The position numbers and the translations under genes are program-made. A stretch of 64,000 nt of DNA, from contig JAAVTG010000688.1 in the NCBI GenBank assembly GCA_011947345.1, forward strand, positions 1 to 64,000. Reading direction: 5' to 3'. Shown here one piece after another: positions 12,000-24,905 of this stretch. A model generated the notes under the pieces. It saw only the letters and a program-made list of their open reading frames with translations, did not search any database and was not told the DNA's origin. Each line of letters opens with the position of its first letter. Within the stretch, counting starts at the first letter, position 1. This stretch comes from Phytophthora quininea (taxonomy: Eukaryota; Oomycota; Peronosporomycetes; Peronosporales; Peronosporaceae).

Positions 12000-12425
12000 G
12001 GAGGTCTATGCTGGTCCACGCGGTCCGCTGGCTGACCACATGACCCAAGAGTCAGTAGACCCGTAGACCCGTAGCGGTGCTTGGCCACGACTACCAGTGC
12101 GCTGGCAGAGGTCCGCGCGGTCGCTGGATGGCGACTGACCTGCGACATGACCCGGTCCAGCTCGACCGACCTGCTCCGCGCGGGCTTCGAAGCGCCAACT
12201 TCAGACGCCCGTCCTGGAGGCTGTACGTGTCCGATTTGGACGTTTGAGGGCGCAAAACGCATCTACGCGTCGAGACGAGTGCAGCGCGCGCGTCGGCGGC
12301 AGCCCAAACCAGCCACACCAGCGCGCGAGCTGTGGGCATGTGAAGTTGGCTGCTTGGCGAAGGCGGCAACTCGGCCTCGGCCTCGGCCTCGGACTCGGCA
12401 AAAGATCGAGGTAGCGGTGGCAAAG

Positions 12426-12543
12426 GTAGACAGCACCCGGACTTCCCCAGTGGTCACCCACCTGAGTACTACCCGAGCTTGAGGATGCTTAACTTCGCAG
12501 AGCGAACGGGATACGGTGTTCTCATCCTAAGATGGCCGTCTAC
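12426..12543 (-). rRNA. 5S rRNA gene, copy 1
   Basis: 118 nt. Helix I ends GTAGACGGC/GCTGTCTAC, box A GCGAAGTTAAGC, box C GGTGGGTGACC. The 3' flank on the coding strand has TTT right after the gene and TTTT about 20 nt further. Three CCTCGG steps. Its spacer has a private TTCAGACGC variant. Confidence 0.92.
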
Positions 12544-12972
12544 GGAGGTCTATGCTGGTCCACGCGGTCCGCTGGCTGACCACATGACCCAAGAGTCAGT
12601 AGACCCGTAGACCCGTAGCGGTGCTTGGCCACGACTACCAGTGCGCTGGCAGAGGTCCGCGCGGTCGCTGGATGGCGACTGACCTGCGACATGACCCGGT
12701 CCAGCTCGACCGACCTGCTCCGCGCGGGCTTCGAAGCGCCAACTTCAGCCGCCCGTCCTGGAGGCTGTACGTGTCCGATTTGGACGTTTGAGGGCGCAAA
12801 ACGCATCTACGCGTCAAGACGAGTGCAGCGCGCGCGTCGGCGGCAGCCCAGACAAACCAGCCACACCAGCGCGCGAGCTGTGGGCATGTGAAGTTGGCTG
12901 CTTGGCGAAGGCGGCAACTCGGCCTCGGCCTCGGCCTCGGACTCGGCAAAGATCGAGGTAGCGGTGGCAAAG

Positions 12973-13090
12973 GTAGACAGCACCCGGACTTCCCCAGTGG
13001 TCACCCACCTGAGTACTACCCGAGCTTGAGGATGCTTAACTTCGCAGAGCGAACGGGATACGGTGTTCTCATCCTAAGATGGCCGTCTAC
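12973..13090 (-). rRNA. 5S rRNA gene, copy 2
   Basis: 3' flank has TTT at both terminator positions; three CCTCGG steps. Its spacer shares the private CCCAGACAAACC and GTCAAGACG variants with copy 5. Confidence 0.92.
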
Positions 13091-13513
13091 GGAGGTCTAT
13101 GCTGGTCCACGCGGTCCGCTGGCTGACCACATGACCCAGAGTCAGTAGACCCGTAGACCCGTAGCGGTGCTTGGCCACGACTACCAGTGCGCTGGCAGAG
13201 GTCCGCGCGGTCGCTGGATGGCGACTGACCTGCGACATGACCCGGTCCAGCTCGACCGACCTGCTCCGCGCGGGCTTCGAAGCGCCAACTTCAGCCGCCC
13301 GTCCTGGAGGCTGTACGTGTCCGATTTGGACGTTTGAGGGCGCAAAACGCATCTACGCGTCGAGACGAGTGCAGCGCGCGCGTCGGCGGCAGCCCAACCA
13401 AACCAGCCACACCAGCGCGCGAGCTGTGGGCATGTGAAGTTGGCTGCTTGGCGAAGGCGGCAACTCGGCCTCGGCCTCGGACTCGGCAAAAGATCGAGGT
13501 AGCGGTGGCAAAG

Positions 13514-13631
13514 GTAGACAGCACCCGGACTTCCCCAGTGGTCACCCACCTGAGTACTACCCGAGCTTGAGGATGCTTAACTTCGCAGAGCGAACGGGAT
13601 ACGGTGTTCTCATCCTAAGATGGCCGTCTAC
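13514..13631 (-). rRNA. 5S rRNA gene, copy 3
   Basis: 3' flank TTT then TTTT; two CCTCGG steps. The spacer lacks one A in GACCCAGAGTC. Confidence 0.92.
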
Positions 13632-14055
13632 GGAGGTCTATGCTGGTCCACGCGGTCCGCTGGCTGACCACATGACCCAAGAGTCAGTAGACCCGTAGAC
13701 CCGTAGCGGTGCTTGGCCACGACTACCAGTGCGCTGGCAGAGGTCCGCGCGGTCGCTGGATGGCGACTGACCTGCGACATGACCCGGTCCAGCTCGACCG
13801 ACCTGCTCCGCGCGGGCTTCGAAGCGCCAACTTCAGCCGCCCGTCCTGGAGGCTGTACGTGTCCGATTTGGACGTTTGAGGGCGCAAAACGCATCTACGC
13901 GTCGAGACGAGTGCAGCGCGCGCGTCGGCGGCAGCCCAACCAAACCAGCCACACCAGCGCGCGAGCTGTGGGCATGTGAAGTTGGCTGCTTGGCGAAGGC
14001 GGCAACTCGGCCTCGGCCTCGGACTCGGCAAAAGATCGAGGTAGCGGTGGCAAAG

Positions 14056-14173
14056 GTAGACAGCACCCGGACTTCCCCAGTGGTCACCCACCTGAGTACT
14101 ACCCGAGCTTGAGGATGCTTAACTTCGCAGAGCGAACGGGATACGGTGTTCTCATCCTAAGATGGCCGTCTAC
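14056..14173 (-). rRNA. 5S rRNA gene, copy 4
   Basis: 3' flank TTT then TTTT; two CCTCGG steps. Confidence 0.92.
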
Positions 14174-14602
14174 GGAGGTCTATGCTGGTCCACGCGGTCC
14201 GCTGGCTGACCACATGACCCAAGAGTCAGTAGACCCGTAGACCCGTAGCGGTGCTTGGCCACGACTACCAGTGCGCTGGCAGAGGTCCGCGCGGTCGCTG
14301 GATGGCGACTGACCTGCGACATGACCCGGTCCAGCTCGACCGACCTGCTCCGCGCGGGCTTCGAAGCGCCAACTTCAGCCGCCCGTCCTGGAGGCTGTAC
14401 GTGTCCGATTTGGACGTTTGAGGGCGCAAAACGCATCTACGCGTCAAGACGAGTGCAGCGCGCGCGTCGGCGGCAGCCCAGACAAACCAGCCACACCAGC
14501 GCGCGAGCTGTGGGCATGTGAAGTTGGCTGCTTGGCGAAGGCGGCAACTCGGCCTCGGCCTCGGCCTCGGACTCGGCAAAGATCGAGGTAGCGGTGGCAA
14601 AG

Positions 14603-14720
14603 GTAGACAGCACCCGGACTTCCCCAGTGGTCACCCACCTGAGTACTACCCGAGCTTGAGGATGCTTAACTTCGCAGAGCGAACGGGATACGGTGTTCTC
14701 ATCCTAAGATGGCCGTCTAC
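14603..14720 (-). rRNA. 5S rRNA gene, copy 5
   Basis: TTT at both terminator positions; three CCTCGG steps; shares private spacer variants with copy 2. Confidence 0.92.
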
Positions 14721-15149
14721 GGAGGTCTATGCTGGTCCACGCGGTCCGCTGGCTGACCACATGACCCAAGAGTCAGTAGACCCGTAGACCCGTAGCGGTG
14801 CTTGGCCACGACTACCAGTGCGCTGGCAGAGGTCCGCGCGGTCGCTGGATGGCGACTGACCTGCGACATGACCCGGTCCAGCTCGACCGACCTGCTCCGC
14901 GCGGGCTTCGAAGCGCCAACTTCAGCCGCCCGTCCTGGAGGCTGTACGTGTCCGATTTGGACGTTTGAGGGCGCAAAACGCATCTACGCGTCGAGACGAG
15001 TGCAGCGCGCGCGTCGGCGGCAGCCCAACCAAACCAGCCACACCAGCGCGCGAGCTGTGGGCATGTGAAGTTGGCTGCTTGGCGAAGGCGGCAACTCGGC
15101 CTCGGCCTCGGCCTCGGACTCGGCAAAGATCGAGGTAGCGGTGGCAAAG

Positions 15150-15267
15150 GTAGACAGCACCCGGACTTCCCCAGTGGTCACCCACCTGAGTACTACCCGA
15201 GCTTGAGGATGCTTAACTTCGCAGAGCGAACGGGATACGGTGTTCTCATCCTAAGATGGCCGTCTAC
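15150..15267 (-). rRNA. 5S rRNA gene, copy 6
   Basis: TTT at both terminator positions; three CCTCGG steps. Confidence 0.92.
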
Positions 15268-15682
15268 GGAGGTCTATGCTGGTCCACGCGGTCCGCTGGC
15301 TGACCACATGACCCAAGAGTCAGTAGACCCGTAGACCCGTAGCGGTGCTTGGCCACGACTACCAGTGCGCTGGCAGAGGTCCGCGCGGTCGCTGGATGGC
15401 GACTGACCTGCGACATGACCCGGTCCAGCTCGACCGACCTGCTCCGCGCGGGCTTCGAAGCGCCAACTTCAGCCGCCCGTCCTGGAGGCTGTACGTGTCC
15501 GATTTGGACGTTTGAGGGCGCAAAACGCATCTACGCGTCGAGACGAGTGCAGCGCGCGTCGGCGGCAGCCCAACCAAACCAGCCACACCAGCGCGCGAGC
15601 TGTGGGCATGTGAAGTTGGCTGCTTGGCGAAGGCGGCAACTCGGCCTCGGACTCGGCAAAGATCGAGGTAGCGGTGGCAAAG

Positions 15683-15800
15683 GTAGACAGCACCCGGACT
15701 TCCCCAGTGGTCACCCACCTGAGTACTACCCGAGCTTGAGGATGCTTAACTTCGCAGAGCGAACGGGATACGGTGTTCTCATCCTAAGATGGCCGTCTAC
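15683..15800 (-). rRNA. 5S rRNA gene, copy 7
   Basis: TTT at both terminator positions; only one CCTCGG step, and one CG fewer in the GCGCGCG run. Confidence 0.92.
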
Positions 15801-16229
15801 GGAGGTCTATGCTGGTCCACGCGGTCCGCTGGCTGACCACATGACCCAAGAGTCAGTAGACCCGTAGACCCGTAGCGGTGCTTGGCCACGACTACCAGTG
15901 CGCTGGCAGAGGTCCGCGCGGTCGCTGGATGGCGACTGACCTGCGACATGACCCGGTCCAGCTCGACCGACCTGCTCCGCGCGGGCTTCGAAGCGCCAAC
16001 TTCAGCCGCCCGTCCTGGAGGCTGTACGTGTCCGATTTGGACGTTTGAGGGCGCAAAACGCATCTACGCGTCGAGACGAGTGCAGCGCGCGCGTCGGCGG
16101 CAGCCCAACCAAACCAGCCACACCAGCGCGCGAGCTGTGGGCATGTGAAGTTGGCTGCTTGGCGAAGGCGGCAACTCGGCCTCGGCCTCGGCCTCGGACT
16201 CGGCAAAGATCGAGGTAGCGGTGGCAAAG

Positions 16230-16347
16230 GTAGACAGCACCCGGACTTCCCCAGTGGTCACCCACCTGAGTACTACCCGAGCTTGAGGATGCTTAACTTC
16301 GCAGAGCGAACGGGATACGGTGTTCTCATCCTAAGATGGCCGTCTAC
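16230..16347 (-). rRNA. 5S rRNA gene, copy 8
   Basis: TTT at both terminator positions; three CCTCGG steps. Confidence 0.92.
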
Positions 16348-16771
16348 GGAGGTCTATGCTGGTCCACGCGGTCCGCTGGCTGACCACATGACCCAAGAGT
16401 CAGTAGACCCGTAGACCCGTAGCGGTGCTTGGCCACGACTACCAGTGCGCTGGCAGAGGTCCGCGCGGTCGCTGGATGGCGACTGACCTGCGACATGACC
16501 CGGTCCAGCTCGACCGACCTGCTCCGCGCGGGCTTCGAAGCGCCAACTTCAGCCGCCCGTCCTGGAGGCTGTACGTGTCCGATTTGGACGTTTGAGGGCG
16601 CAAAACGCATCTACGCGTCGAGACGAGTGCAGCGCGCGCGTCGGCGGCAGCCCAACCAAACCAGCCACACCAGCGCGCGAGCTGTGGGCATGTGAAGTTG
16701 GCTGCTTGGCGAAGGCGGCAACTCGGCCTCGGCCTCGGACTCGGCAAAAGATCGAGGTAGCGGTGGCAAAG

Positions 16772-16889
16772 GTAGACAGCACCCGGACTTCCCCAGTGGT
16801 CACCCACCTGAGTACTACCCGAGCTTGAGGATGCTTAACTTCGCAGAGCGAACGGGATACGGTGTTCTCATCCTAAGATGGCCGTCTAC
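16772..16889 (-). rRNA. 5S rRNA gene, copy 9
   Basis: 3' flank TTT then TTTT; two CCTCGG steps. Confidence 0.92.
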
Positions 16890-17312
16890 GGAGGTCTATG
16901 CTGGTCCACGCGGTCCGCTGGCTGACCACATGACCCAAGAGTCAGTAGACCCGTAGACCCGTAGCGGTGCTTGGCCACGACTACCAGTGCGCTGGCAGAG
17001 GTCCGCGCGGTCGCTGGATGGCGACTGACCTGCGACATGACCCGGTCCAGCTCGACCGACCTGCTCCGCGCGGGCTTCGAAGCGCCAACTTCAGCCGCCC
17101 GTCCTGGAGGCTGTACGTGTCCGATTTGGACGTTTGAGGGCGCAAAACGCATCTACGCGTCGAGACGAGTGCAGCGCGCGCGTCGGCGGCAGCCCAACAA
17201 ACCAGCCACACCAGCGCGCGAGCTGTGGGCATGTGAAGTTGGCTGCTTGGCGAAGGCGGCAACTCGGCCTCGGCCTCGGACTCGGCAAAAGATCGAGGTA
17301 GCGGTGGCAAAG

Positions 17313-17430
17313 GTAGACAGCACCCGGACTTCCCCAGTGGTCACCCACCTGAGTACTACCCGAGCTTGAGGATGCTTAACTTCGCAGAGCGAACGGGATA
17401 CGGTGTTCTCATCCTAAGATGGCCGTCTAC
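17313..17430 (-). rRNA. 5S rRNA gene, copy 10
   Basis: 3' flank TTT then TTTT; two CCTCGG steps; the spacer has CCCAACAAACC with one C missing. Confidence 0.92.
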
Positions 17431-17859
17431 GGAGGTCTATGCTGGTCCACGCGGTCCGCTGGCTGACCACATGACCCAAGAGTCAGTAGACCCGTAGACC
17501 CGTAGCGGTGCTTGGCCACGACTACCAGTGCGCTGGCAGAGGTCCGCGCGGTCGCTGGATGGCGACTGACCTGCGACATGACCCGGTCCAGCTCGACCGA
17601 CCTGCTCCGCGCGGGCTTCGAAGCGCCAACTTCAGCCGCCCGTCCTGGAGGCTGTACGTGTCCGATTTGGACGTTTGAGGGCGCAAAACGCATCTACGCG
17701 TCGAGACGAGTGCAGCGCGCGCGTCGGCGGCAGCCCAACCAAACCAGCCACACCAGCGCGCGAGCTGTGGGCATGTGAAGTTGGCTGCTTGGCGAAGGCG
17801 GCAACTCGGCCTCGGCCTCGGCCTCGGACTCGGCAAAGATCGAGGTAGCGGTGGCAAAG

Positions 17860-17977
17860 GTAGACAGCACCCGGACTTCCCCAGTGGTCACCCACCTGAG
17901 TACTACCCGAGCTTGAGGATGCTTAACTTCGCAGAGCGAACGGGATACGGTGTTCTCATCCTAAGATGGCCGTCTAC
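17860..17977 (-). rRNA. 5S rRNA gene, copy 11
   Basis: TTT at both terminator positions; three CCTCGG steps. Confidence 0.92.
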
Positions 17978-18400
17978 GGAGGTCTATGCTGGTCCACGCG
18001 GTCCGCTGGCTGACCACATGACCCAAGAGTCAGTAGACCCGTAGACCCGTAGCGGTGCTTGGCCACGACTACCAGTGCGCTGGCAGAGGTCCGCGCGGTC
18101 GCTGGATGGCGACTGACCTGCGACATGACCCGGTCCAGCTCGACCGACCTGCTCCGCGCGGGCTTCGAAGCGCCAACTTCAGCCGCCCGTCCTGGAGGCT
18201 GTACGTGTCCGATTTGGACGTTTGAGGGCGCAAAACGCATCTACGCGTCGAGACGAGTGCAGCGCGCGCGTCGGCGGCAGCCCAACCAAACCAGCCACAC
18301 CAGCGCGCGAGCTGTGGGCATGTGAAGTTGGCTGCTTGGCGAAGGCGGCAACTCGGCCTCGGCCTCGGACTCGGCAAAGATCGAGGTAGCGGTGGCAAAG

Positions 18401-18518
18401 GTAGACAGCACCCGGACTTCCCCAGTGGTCACCCACCTGAGTACTACCCGAGCTTGAGGATGCTTAACTTCGCAGAGCGAACGGGATACGGTGTTCTCAT
18501 CCTAAGATGGCCGTCTAC
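18401..18518 (-). rRNA. 5S rRNA gene, copy 12
   Basis: TTT at both terminator positions; two CCTCGG steps. First of three consecutive units of this type. Confidence 0.92.
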
Positions 18519-18941
18519 GGAGGTCTATGCTGGTCCACGCGGTCCGCTGGCTGACCACATGACCCAAGAGTCAGTAGACCCGTAGACCCGTAGCGGTGCT
18601 TGGCCACGACTACCAGTGCGCTGGCAGAGGTCCGCGCGGTCGCTGGATGGCGACTGACCTGCGACATGACCCGGTCCAGCTCGACCGACCTGCTCCGCGC
18701 GGGCTTCGAAGCGCCAACTTCAGCCGCCCGTCCTGGAGGCTGTACGTGTCCGATTTGGACGTTTGAGGGCGCAAAACGCATCTACGCGTCGAGACGAGTG
18801 CAGCGCGCGCGTCGGCGGCAGCCCAACCAAACCAGCCACACCAGCGCGCGAGCTGTGGGCATGTGAAGTTGGCTGCTTGGCGAAGGCGGCAACTCGGCCT
18901 CGGCCTCGGACTCGGCAAAGATCGAGGTAGCGGTGGCAAAG

Positions 18942-19059
18942 GTAGACAGCACCCGGACTTCCCCAGTGGTCACCCACCTGAGTACTACCCGAGCTTGAGG
19001 ATGCTTAACTTCGCAGAGCGAACGGGATACGGTGTTCTCATCCTAAGATGGCCGTCTAC
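18942..19059 (-). rRNA. 5S rRNA gene, copy 13
   Basis: TTT at both terminator positions; two CCTCGG steps. Confidence 0.92.
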
Positions 19060-19482
19060 GGAGGTCTATGCTGGTCCACGCGGTCCGCTGGCTGACCACA
19101 TGACCCAAGAGTCAGTAGACCCGTAGACCCGTAGCGGTGCTTGGCCACGACTACCAGTGCGCTGGCAGAGGTCCGCGCGGTCGCTGGATGGCGACTGACC
19201 TGCGACATGACCCGGTCCAGCTCGACCGACCTGCTCCGCGCGGGCTTCGAAGCGCCAACTTCAGCCGCCCGTCCTGGAGGCTGTACGTGTCCGATTTGGA
19301 CGTTTGAGGGCGCAAAACGCATCTACGCGTCGAGACGAGTGCAGCGCGCGCGTCGGCGGCAGCCCAACCAAACCAGCCACACCAGCGCGCGAGCTGTGGG
19401 CATGTGAAGTTGGCTGCTTGGCGAAGGCGGCAACTCGGCCTCGGCCTCGGACTCGGCAAAGATCGAGGTAGCGGTGGCAAAG

Positions 19483-19600
19483 GTAGACAGCACCCGGACT
19501 TCCCCAGTGGTCACCCACCTGAGTACTACCCGAGCTTGAGGATGCTTAACTTCGCAGAGCGAACGGGATACGGTGTTCTCATCCTAAGATGGCCGTCTAC
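19483..19600 (-). rRNA. 5S rRNA gene, copy 14
   Basis: TTT at both terminator positions; two CCTCGG steps. Confidence 0.92.
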
Positions 19601-20027
19601 GGAGGTCTATGCTGGTCCACGCGGTCCGCTGGCTGACCACATGACCCAAGAGTCAGTAGACCCGTAGACCCGTAGCGGTGCTTGGCCACGACTACCAGTG
19701 CGCTGGCAGAGGTCCGCGCGGTCGCTGGATGGCGACTGACCTGCGACATGACCCGGTCCAGCTCGACCGACCTGCTCCGCGCGGGCTTCGAAGCGCCAAC
19801 TTCAGCCGCCCGTCCTGGAGGCTGTACGTGTCCGATTTGGACGTTTGAGGGCGCAAAACGCATCTACGCGTCGAGACGAGTGCAGCGCGCGTCGGCGGCA
19901 GCCCAACCAAACCAGCCACACCAGCGCGCGAGCTGTGGGCATGTGAAGTTGGCTGCTTGGCGAAGGCGGCAACTCGGCCTCGGCCTCGGCCTCGGACTCG
20001 GCAAAGATCGAGGTAGCGGTGGCAAAG

Positions 20028-20145
20028 GTAGACAGCACCCGGACTTCCCCAGTGGTCACCCACCTGAGTACTACCCGAGCTTGAGGATGCTTAACTTCGC
20101 AGAGCGAACGGGATACGGTGTTCTCATCCTAAGATGGCCGTCTAC
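20028..20145 (-). rRNA. 5S rRNA gene, copy 15
   Basis: TTT at both terminator positions; three CCTCGG steps; shortened CG run. Confidence 0.92.
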
Positions 20146-20569
20146 GGAGGTCTATGCTGGTCCACGCGGTCCGCTGGCTGACCACATGACCCAAGAGTCA
20201 GTAGACCCGTAGACCCGTAGCGGTGCTTGGCCACGACTACCAGTGCGCTGGCAGAGGTCCGCGCGGTCGCTGGATGGCGACTGACCTGCGACATGACCCG
20301 GTCCAGCTCGACCGACCTGCTCCGCGCGGGCTTCGAAGCGCCAACTTCAGCCGCCCGTCCTGGAGGCTGTACGTGTCCGATTTGGACGTTTGAGGGCGCA
20401 AAACGCATCTACGCGTCGAGACGAGTGCAGCGCGCGCGTCGGCGGCAGCCCAACCAAACCAGCCACACCAGCGCGCGAGCTGTGGGCATGTGAAGTTGGC
20501 TGCTTGGCGAAGGCGGCAACTCGGCCTCGGCCTCGGACTCGGCAAAAGATCGAGGTAGCGGTGGCAAAG

Positions 20570-20687
20570 GTAGACAGCACCCGGACTTCCCCAGTGGTCA
20601 CCCACCTGAGTACTACCCGAGCTTGAGGATGCTTAACTTCGCAGAGCGAACGGGATACGGTGTTCTCATCCTAAGATGGCCGTCTAC
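20570..20687 (-). rRNA. 5S rRNA gene, copy 16
   Basis: 3' flank TTT then TTTT; two CCTCGG steps. Confidence 0.92.
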
Positions 20688-21111
20688 GGAGGTCTATGCT
20701 GGTCCACGCGGTCCGCTGGCTGACCACATGACCCAAGAGTCAGTAGACCCGTAGACCCGTAGCGGTGCTTGGCCACGACTACCAGTGCGCTGGCAGAGGT
20801 CCGCGCGGTCGCTGGATGGCGACTGACCTGCGACATGACCCGGTCCAGCTCGACCGACCTGCTCCGCGCGGGCTTCGAAGCGCCAACTTCAGCCGCCCGT
20901 CCTGGAGGCTGTACGTGTCCGATTTGGACGTTTGAGGGCGCAAAACGCATCTACGCGTCGAGACGAGTGCAGCGCGCGCGTCGGCGGCAGCCCAACCAAA
21001 CCAGCCACACCAGCGCGCGAGCTGTGGGCATGTGAAGTTGGCTGCTTGGCGAAGGCGGCAACTCGGCCTCGGCCTCGGACTCGGCAAAAGATCGAGGTAG
21101 CGGTGGCAAAG

Positions 21112-21229
21112 GTAGACAGCACCCGGACTTCCCCAGTGGTCACCCACCTGAGTACTACCCGAGCTTGAGGATGCTTAACTTCGCAGAGCGAACGGGATAC
21201 GGTGTTCTCATCCTAAGATGGCCGTCTAC
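21112..21229 (-). rRNA. 5S rRNA gene, copy 17
   Basis: 3' flank TTT then TTTT; two CCTCGG steps. Confidence 0.92.
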
Positions 21230-21653
21230 GGAGGTCTATGCTGGTCCACGCGGTCCGCTGGCTGACCACATGACCCAAGAGTCAGTAGACCCGTAGACCC
21301 GTAGCGGTGCTTGGCCACGACTACCAGTGCGCTGGCAGAGGTCCGCGCGGTCGCTGGATGGCGACTGACCTGCGACATGACCCGGTCCAGCTCGACCGAC
21401 CTGCTCCGCGCGGGCTTCGAAGCGCCAACTTCAGCCGCCCGTCCTGGAGGCTGTACGTGTCCGATTTGGACGTTTGAGGGCGCAAAACGCATCTACGCGT
21501 CGAGACGAGTGCAGCGCGCGCGTCGGCGGCAGCCCAACCAAACCAGCCACACCAGCGCGCGAGCTGTGGGCATGTGAAGTTGGCTGCTTGGCGAAGGCGG
21601 CAACTCGGCCTCGGCCTCGGACTCGGCAAAAGATCGAGGTAGCGGTGGCAAAG

Positions 21654-21771
21654 GTAGACAGCACCCGGACTTCCCCAGTGGTCACCCACCTGAGTACTAC
21701 CCGAGCTTGAGGATGCTTAACTTCGCAGAGCGAACGGGATACGGTGTTCTCATCCTAAGATGGCCGTCTAC
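21654..21771 (-). rRNA. 5S rRNA gene, copy 18
   Basis: 3' flank TTT then TTTT; two CCTCGG steps. Confidence 0.92.
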
Positions 21772-22201
21772 GGAGGTCTATGCTGGTCCACGCGGTCCGC
21801 TGGCTGACCACATGACCCAAGAGTCAGTAGACCCGTAGACCCGTAGCGGTGCTTGGCCACGACTACCAGTGCGCTGGCAGAGGTCCGCGCGGTCGCTGGA
21901 TGGCGACTGACCTGCGACATGACCCGGTCCAGCTCGACCGACCTGCTCCGCGCGGGCTTCGAAGCGCCAACTTCAGCCGCCCGTCCTGGAGGCTGTACGT
22001 GTCCGATTTGGACGTTTGAGGGCGCAAAACGCATCTACGCGTCGAGACGAGTGCAGCGCGCGCGTCGGCGGCAGCCCAACCAAACCAGCCACACCAGCGC
22101 GCGAGCTGTGGGCATGTGAAGTTGGCTGCTTGGCGAAGGCGGCAACTCGGCCTCGGCCTCGGCCTCGGACTCGGCAAAAGATCGAGGTAGCGGTGGCAAA
22201 G

Positions 22202-22319
22202 GTAGACAGCACCCGGACTTCCCCAGTGGTCACCCACCTGAGTACTACCCGAGCTTGAGGATGCTTAACTTCGCAGAGCGAACGGGATACGGTGTTCTCA
22301 TCCTAAGATGGCCGTCTAC
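22202..22319 (-). rRNA. 5S rRNA gene, copy 19
   Basis: 3' flank TTT then TTTT; three CCTCGG steps. Confidence 0.92.
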
Positions 22320-22743
22320 GGAGGTCTATGCTGGTCCACGCGGTCCGCTGGCTGACCACATGACCCAAGAGTCAGTAGACCCGTAGACCCGTAGCGGTGC
22401 TTGGCCACGACTACCAGTGCGCTGGCAGAGGTCCGCGCGGTCGCTGGATGGCGACTGACCTGCGACATGACCCGGTCCAGCTCGACCGACCTGCTCCGCG
22501 CGGGCTTCGAAGCGCCAACTTCAGCCGCCCGTCCTGGAGGCTGTACGTGTCCGATTTGGACGTTTGAGGGCGCAAAACGCATCTACGCGTCGAGACGAGT
22601 GCAGCGCGCGCGTCGGCGGCAGCCCAACCAAACCAGCCACACCAGCGCGCGAGCTGTGGGCATGTGAAGTTGGCTGCTTGGCGAAGGCGGCAACTCGGCC
22701 TCGGCCTCGGACTCGGCAAAAGATCGAGGTAGCGGTGGCAAAG

Positions 22744-22861
22744 GTAGACAGCACCCGGACTTCCCCAGTGGTCACCCACCTGAGTACTACCCGAGCTTGA
22801 GGATGCTTAACTTCGCAGAGCGAACGGGATACGGTGTTCTCATCCTAAGATGGCCGTCTAC
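22744..22861 (-). rRNA. 5S rRNA gene, copy 20
   Basis: 3' flank TTT then TTTT; two CCTCGG steps. Confidence 0.92.
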
Positions 22862-23282
22862 GGAGGTCTATGCTGGTCCACGCGGTCCGCTGGCTGACCA
22901 CATGACCCAAGAGTCAGTAGACCCGTAGACCCGTAGCGGTGCTTGGCCACGACTACCAGTGCGCTGGCAGAGGTCCGCGCGGTCGCTGGATGGCGACTGA
23001 CCTGCGACATGACCCGGTCCAGCTCGACCGACCTGCTCCGCGCGGGCTTCGAAGCGCCAACTTCAGCCGCCCGTCCTGGAGGCTGTACGTGTCCGATTTG
23101 GACGTTTGAGGGCGCAAAACGCATCTACGCGTCGAGACGAGTGCAGCGCGCGTCGGCGGCAGCCCAACCAAACCAGCCACACCAGCGCGCGAGCTGTGGG
23201 CATGTGAAGTTGGCTGCTTGGCGAAGGCGGCAACTCGGCCTCGGCCTCGGACTCGGCAAAGATCGAGGTAGCGGTGGCAAAG

Positions 23283-23400
23283 GTAGACAGCACCCGGACT
23301 TCCCCAGTGGTCACCCACCTGAGTACTACCCGAGCTTGAGGATGCTTAACTTCGCAGAGCGAACGGGATACGGTGTTCTCATCCTAAGATGGCCGTCTAC
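23283..23400 (-). rRNA. 5S rRNA gene, copy 21
   Basis: TTT at both terminator positions; two CCTCGG steps; shortened CG run. Confidence 0.92.
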
Positions 23401-23823
23401 GGAGGTCTATGCTGGTCCACGCGGTCCGCTGGCTGACCACATGACCCAAGAGTCAGTAGACCCGTAGACCCGTAGCGGTGCTTGGCCACGACTACCAGTG
23501 CGCTGGCAGAGGTCCGCGCGGTCGCTGGATGGCGACTGACCTGCGACATGACCCGGTCCAGCTCGACCGACCTGCTCCGCGCGGGCTTCGAAGCGCCAAC
23601 TTCAGCCGCCCGTCCTGGAGGCTGTACGTGTCCGATTTGGACGTTTGAGGGCGCAAAACGCATCTACGCGTCGAGACGAGTGCAGCGCGCGCGTCGGCGG
23701 CAGCCCAACCAAACCAGCCACACCAGCGCGCGAGCTGTGGGCATGTGAGTTGGCTGCTTGGCGAAGGCGGCAACTCGGCCTCGGCCTCGGACTCGGCAAA
23801 AGATCGAGGTAGCGGTGGCAAAG

Positions 23824-23941
23824 GTAGACAGCACCCGGACTTCCCCAGTGGTCACCCACCTGAGTACTACCCGAGCTTGAGGATGCTTAACTTCGCAGAG
23901 CGAACGGGATACGGTGTTCTCATCCTAAGATGGCCGTCTAC
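23824..23941 (-). rRNA. 5S rRNA gene, copy 22
   Basis: 3' flank TTT then TTTT; two CCTCGG steps; the spacer has GCATGTGAGTTGG with one A missing. Confidence 0.92.
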
Positions 23942-24363
23942 GGAGGTCTATGCTGGTCCACGCGGTCCGCTGGCTGACCACATGACCCAAGAGTCAGTAG
24001 ACCCGTAGACCCGTAGCGGTGCTTGGCCACGACTACCAGTGCGCTGGCAGAGGTCCGCGCGGTCGCTGGATGGCGACTGACCTGCGACATGACCCGGTCC
24101 AGCTCGACCGACCTGCTCCGCGCGGGCTTCGAAGCGCCAACTTCAGCCGCCCGTCCTGGAGGCTGTACGTGTCCGATTTGGACGTTTGAGGGCGCAAAAC
24201 GCATCTACGCGTCGAGACGAGTGCAGCGCGCGTCGGCGGCAGCCCAACCAAACCAGCCACACCAGCGCGCGAGCTGTGGGCATGTGAAGTTGGCTGCTTG
24301 GCGAAGGCGGCAACTCGGCCTCGGCCTCGGACTCGGCAAAAGATCGAGGTAGCGGTGGCAAAG

Positions 24364-24481
24364 GTAGACAGCACCCGGACTTCCCCAGTGGTCACCCACC
24401 TGAGTACTACCCGAGCTTGAGGATGCTTAACTTCGCAGAGCGAACGGGATACGGTGTTCTCATCCTAAGATGGCCGTCTAC
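24364..24481 (-). rRNA. 5S rRNA gene, copy 23
   Basis: 3' flank TTT then TTTT; two CCTCGG steps; shortened CG run. Confidence 0.92.
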
Positions 24482-24905
24482 GGAGGTCTATGCTGGTCCA
24501 CGCGGTCCGCTGGCTGACCACATGACCCAAGAGTCAGTAGACCCGTAGACCCGTAGCGGTGCTTGGCCACGACTACCAGTGCGCTGGCAGAGGTCCGCGC
24601 GGTCGCTGGATGGCGACTGACCTGCGACATGACCCGGTCCAGCTCGACCGACCTGCTCCGCGCGGGCTTCGAAGCGCCAACTTCAGCCGCCCGTCCTGGA
24701 GGCTGTACGTGTCCGATTTGGACGTTTGAGGGCGCAAAACGCATCTACGCGTCGAGACGAGTGCAGCGCGCGCGTCGGCGGCAGCCCAACCAAACCAGCC
24801 ACACCAGCGCGCGAGCTGTGGGCATGTGAAGTTGGCTGCTTGGCGAAGGCGGCAACTCGGCCTCGGCCTCGGACTCGGCAAAAGATCGAGGTAGCGGTGG
24901 CAAAG

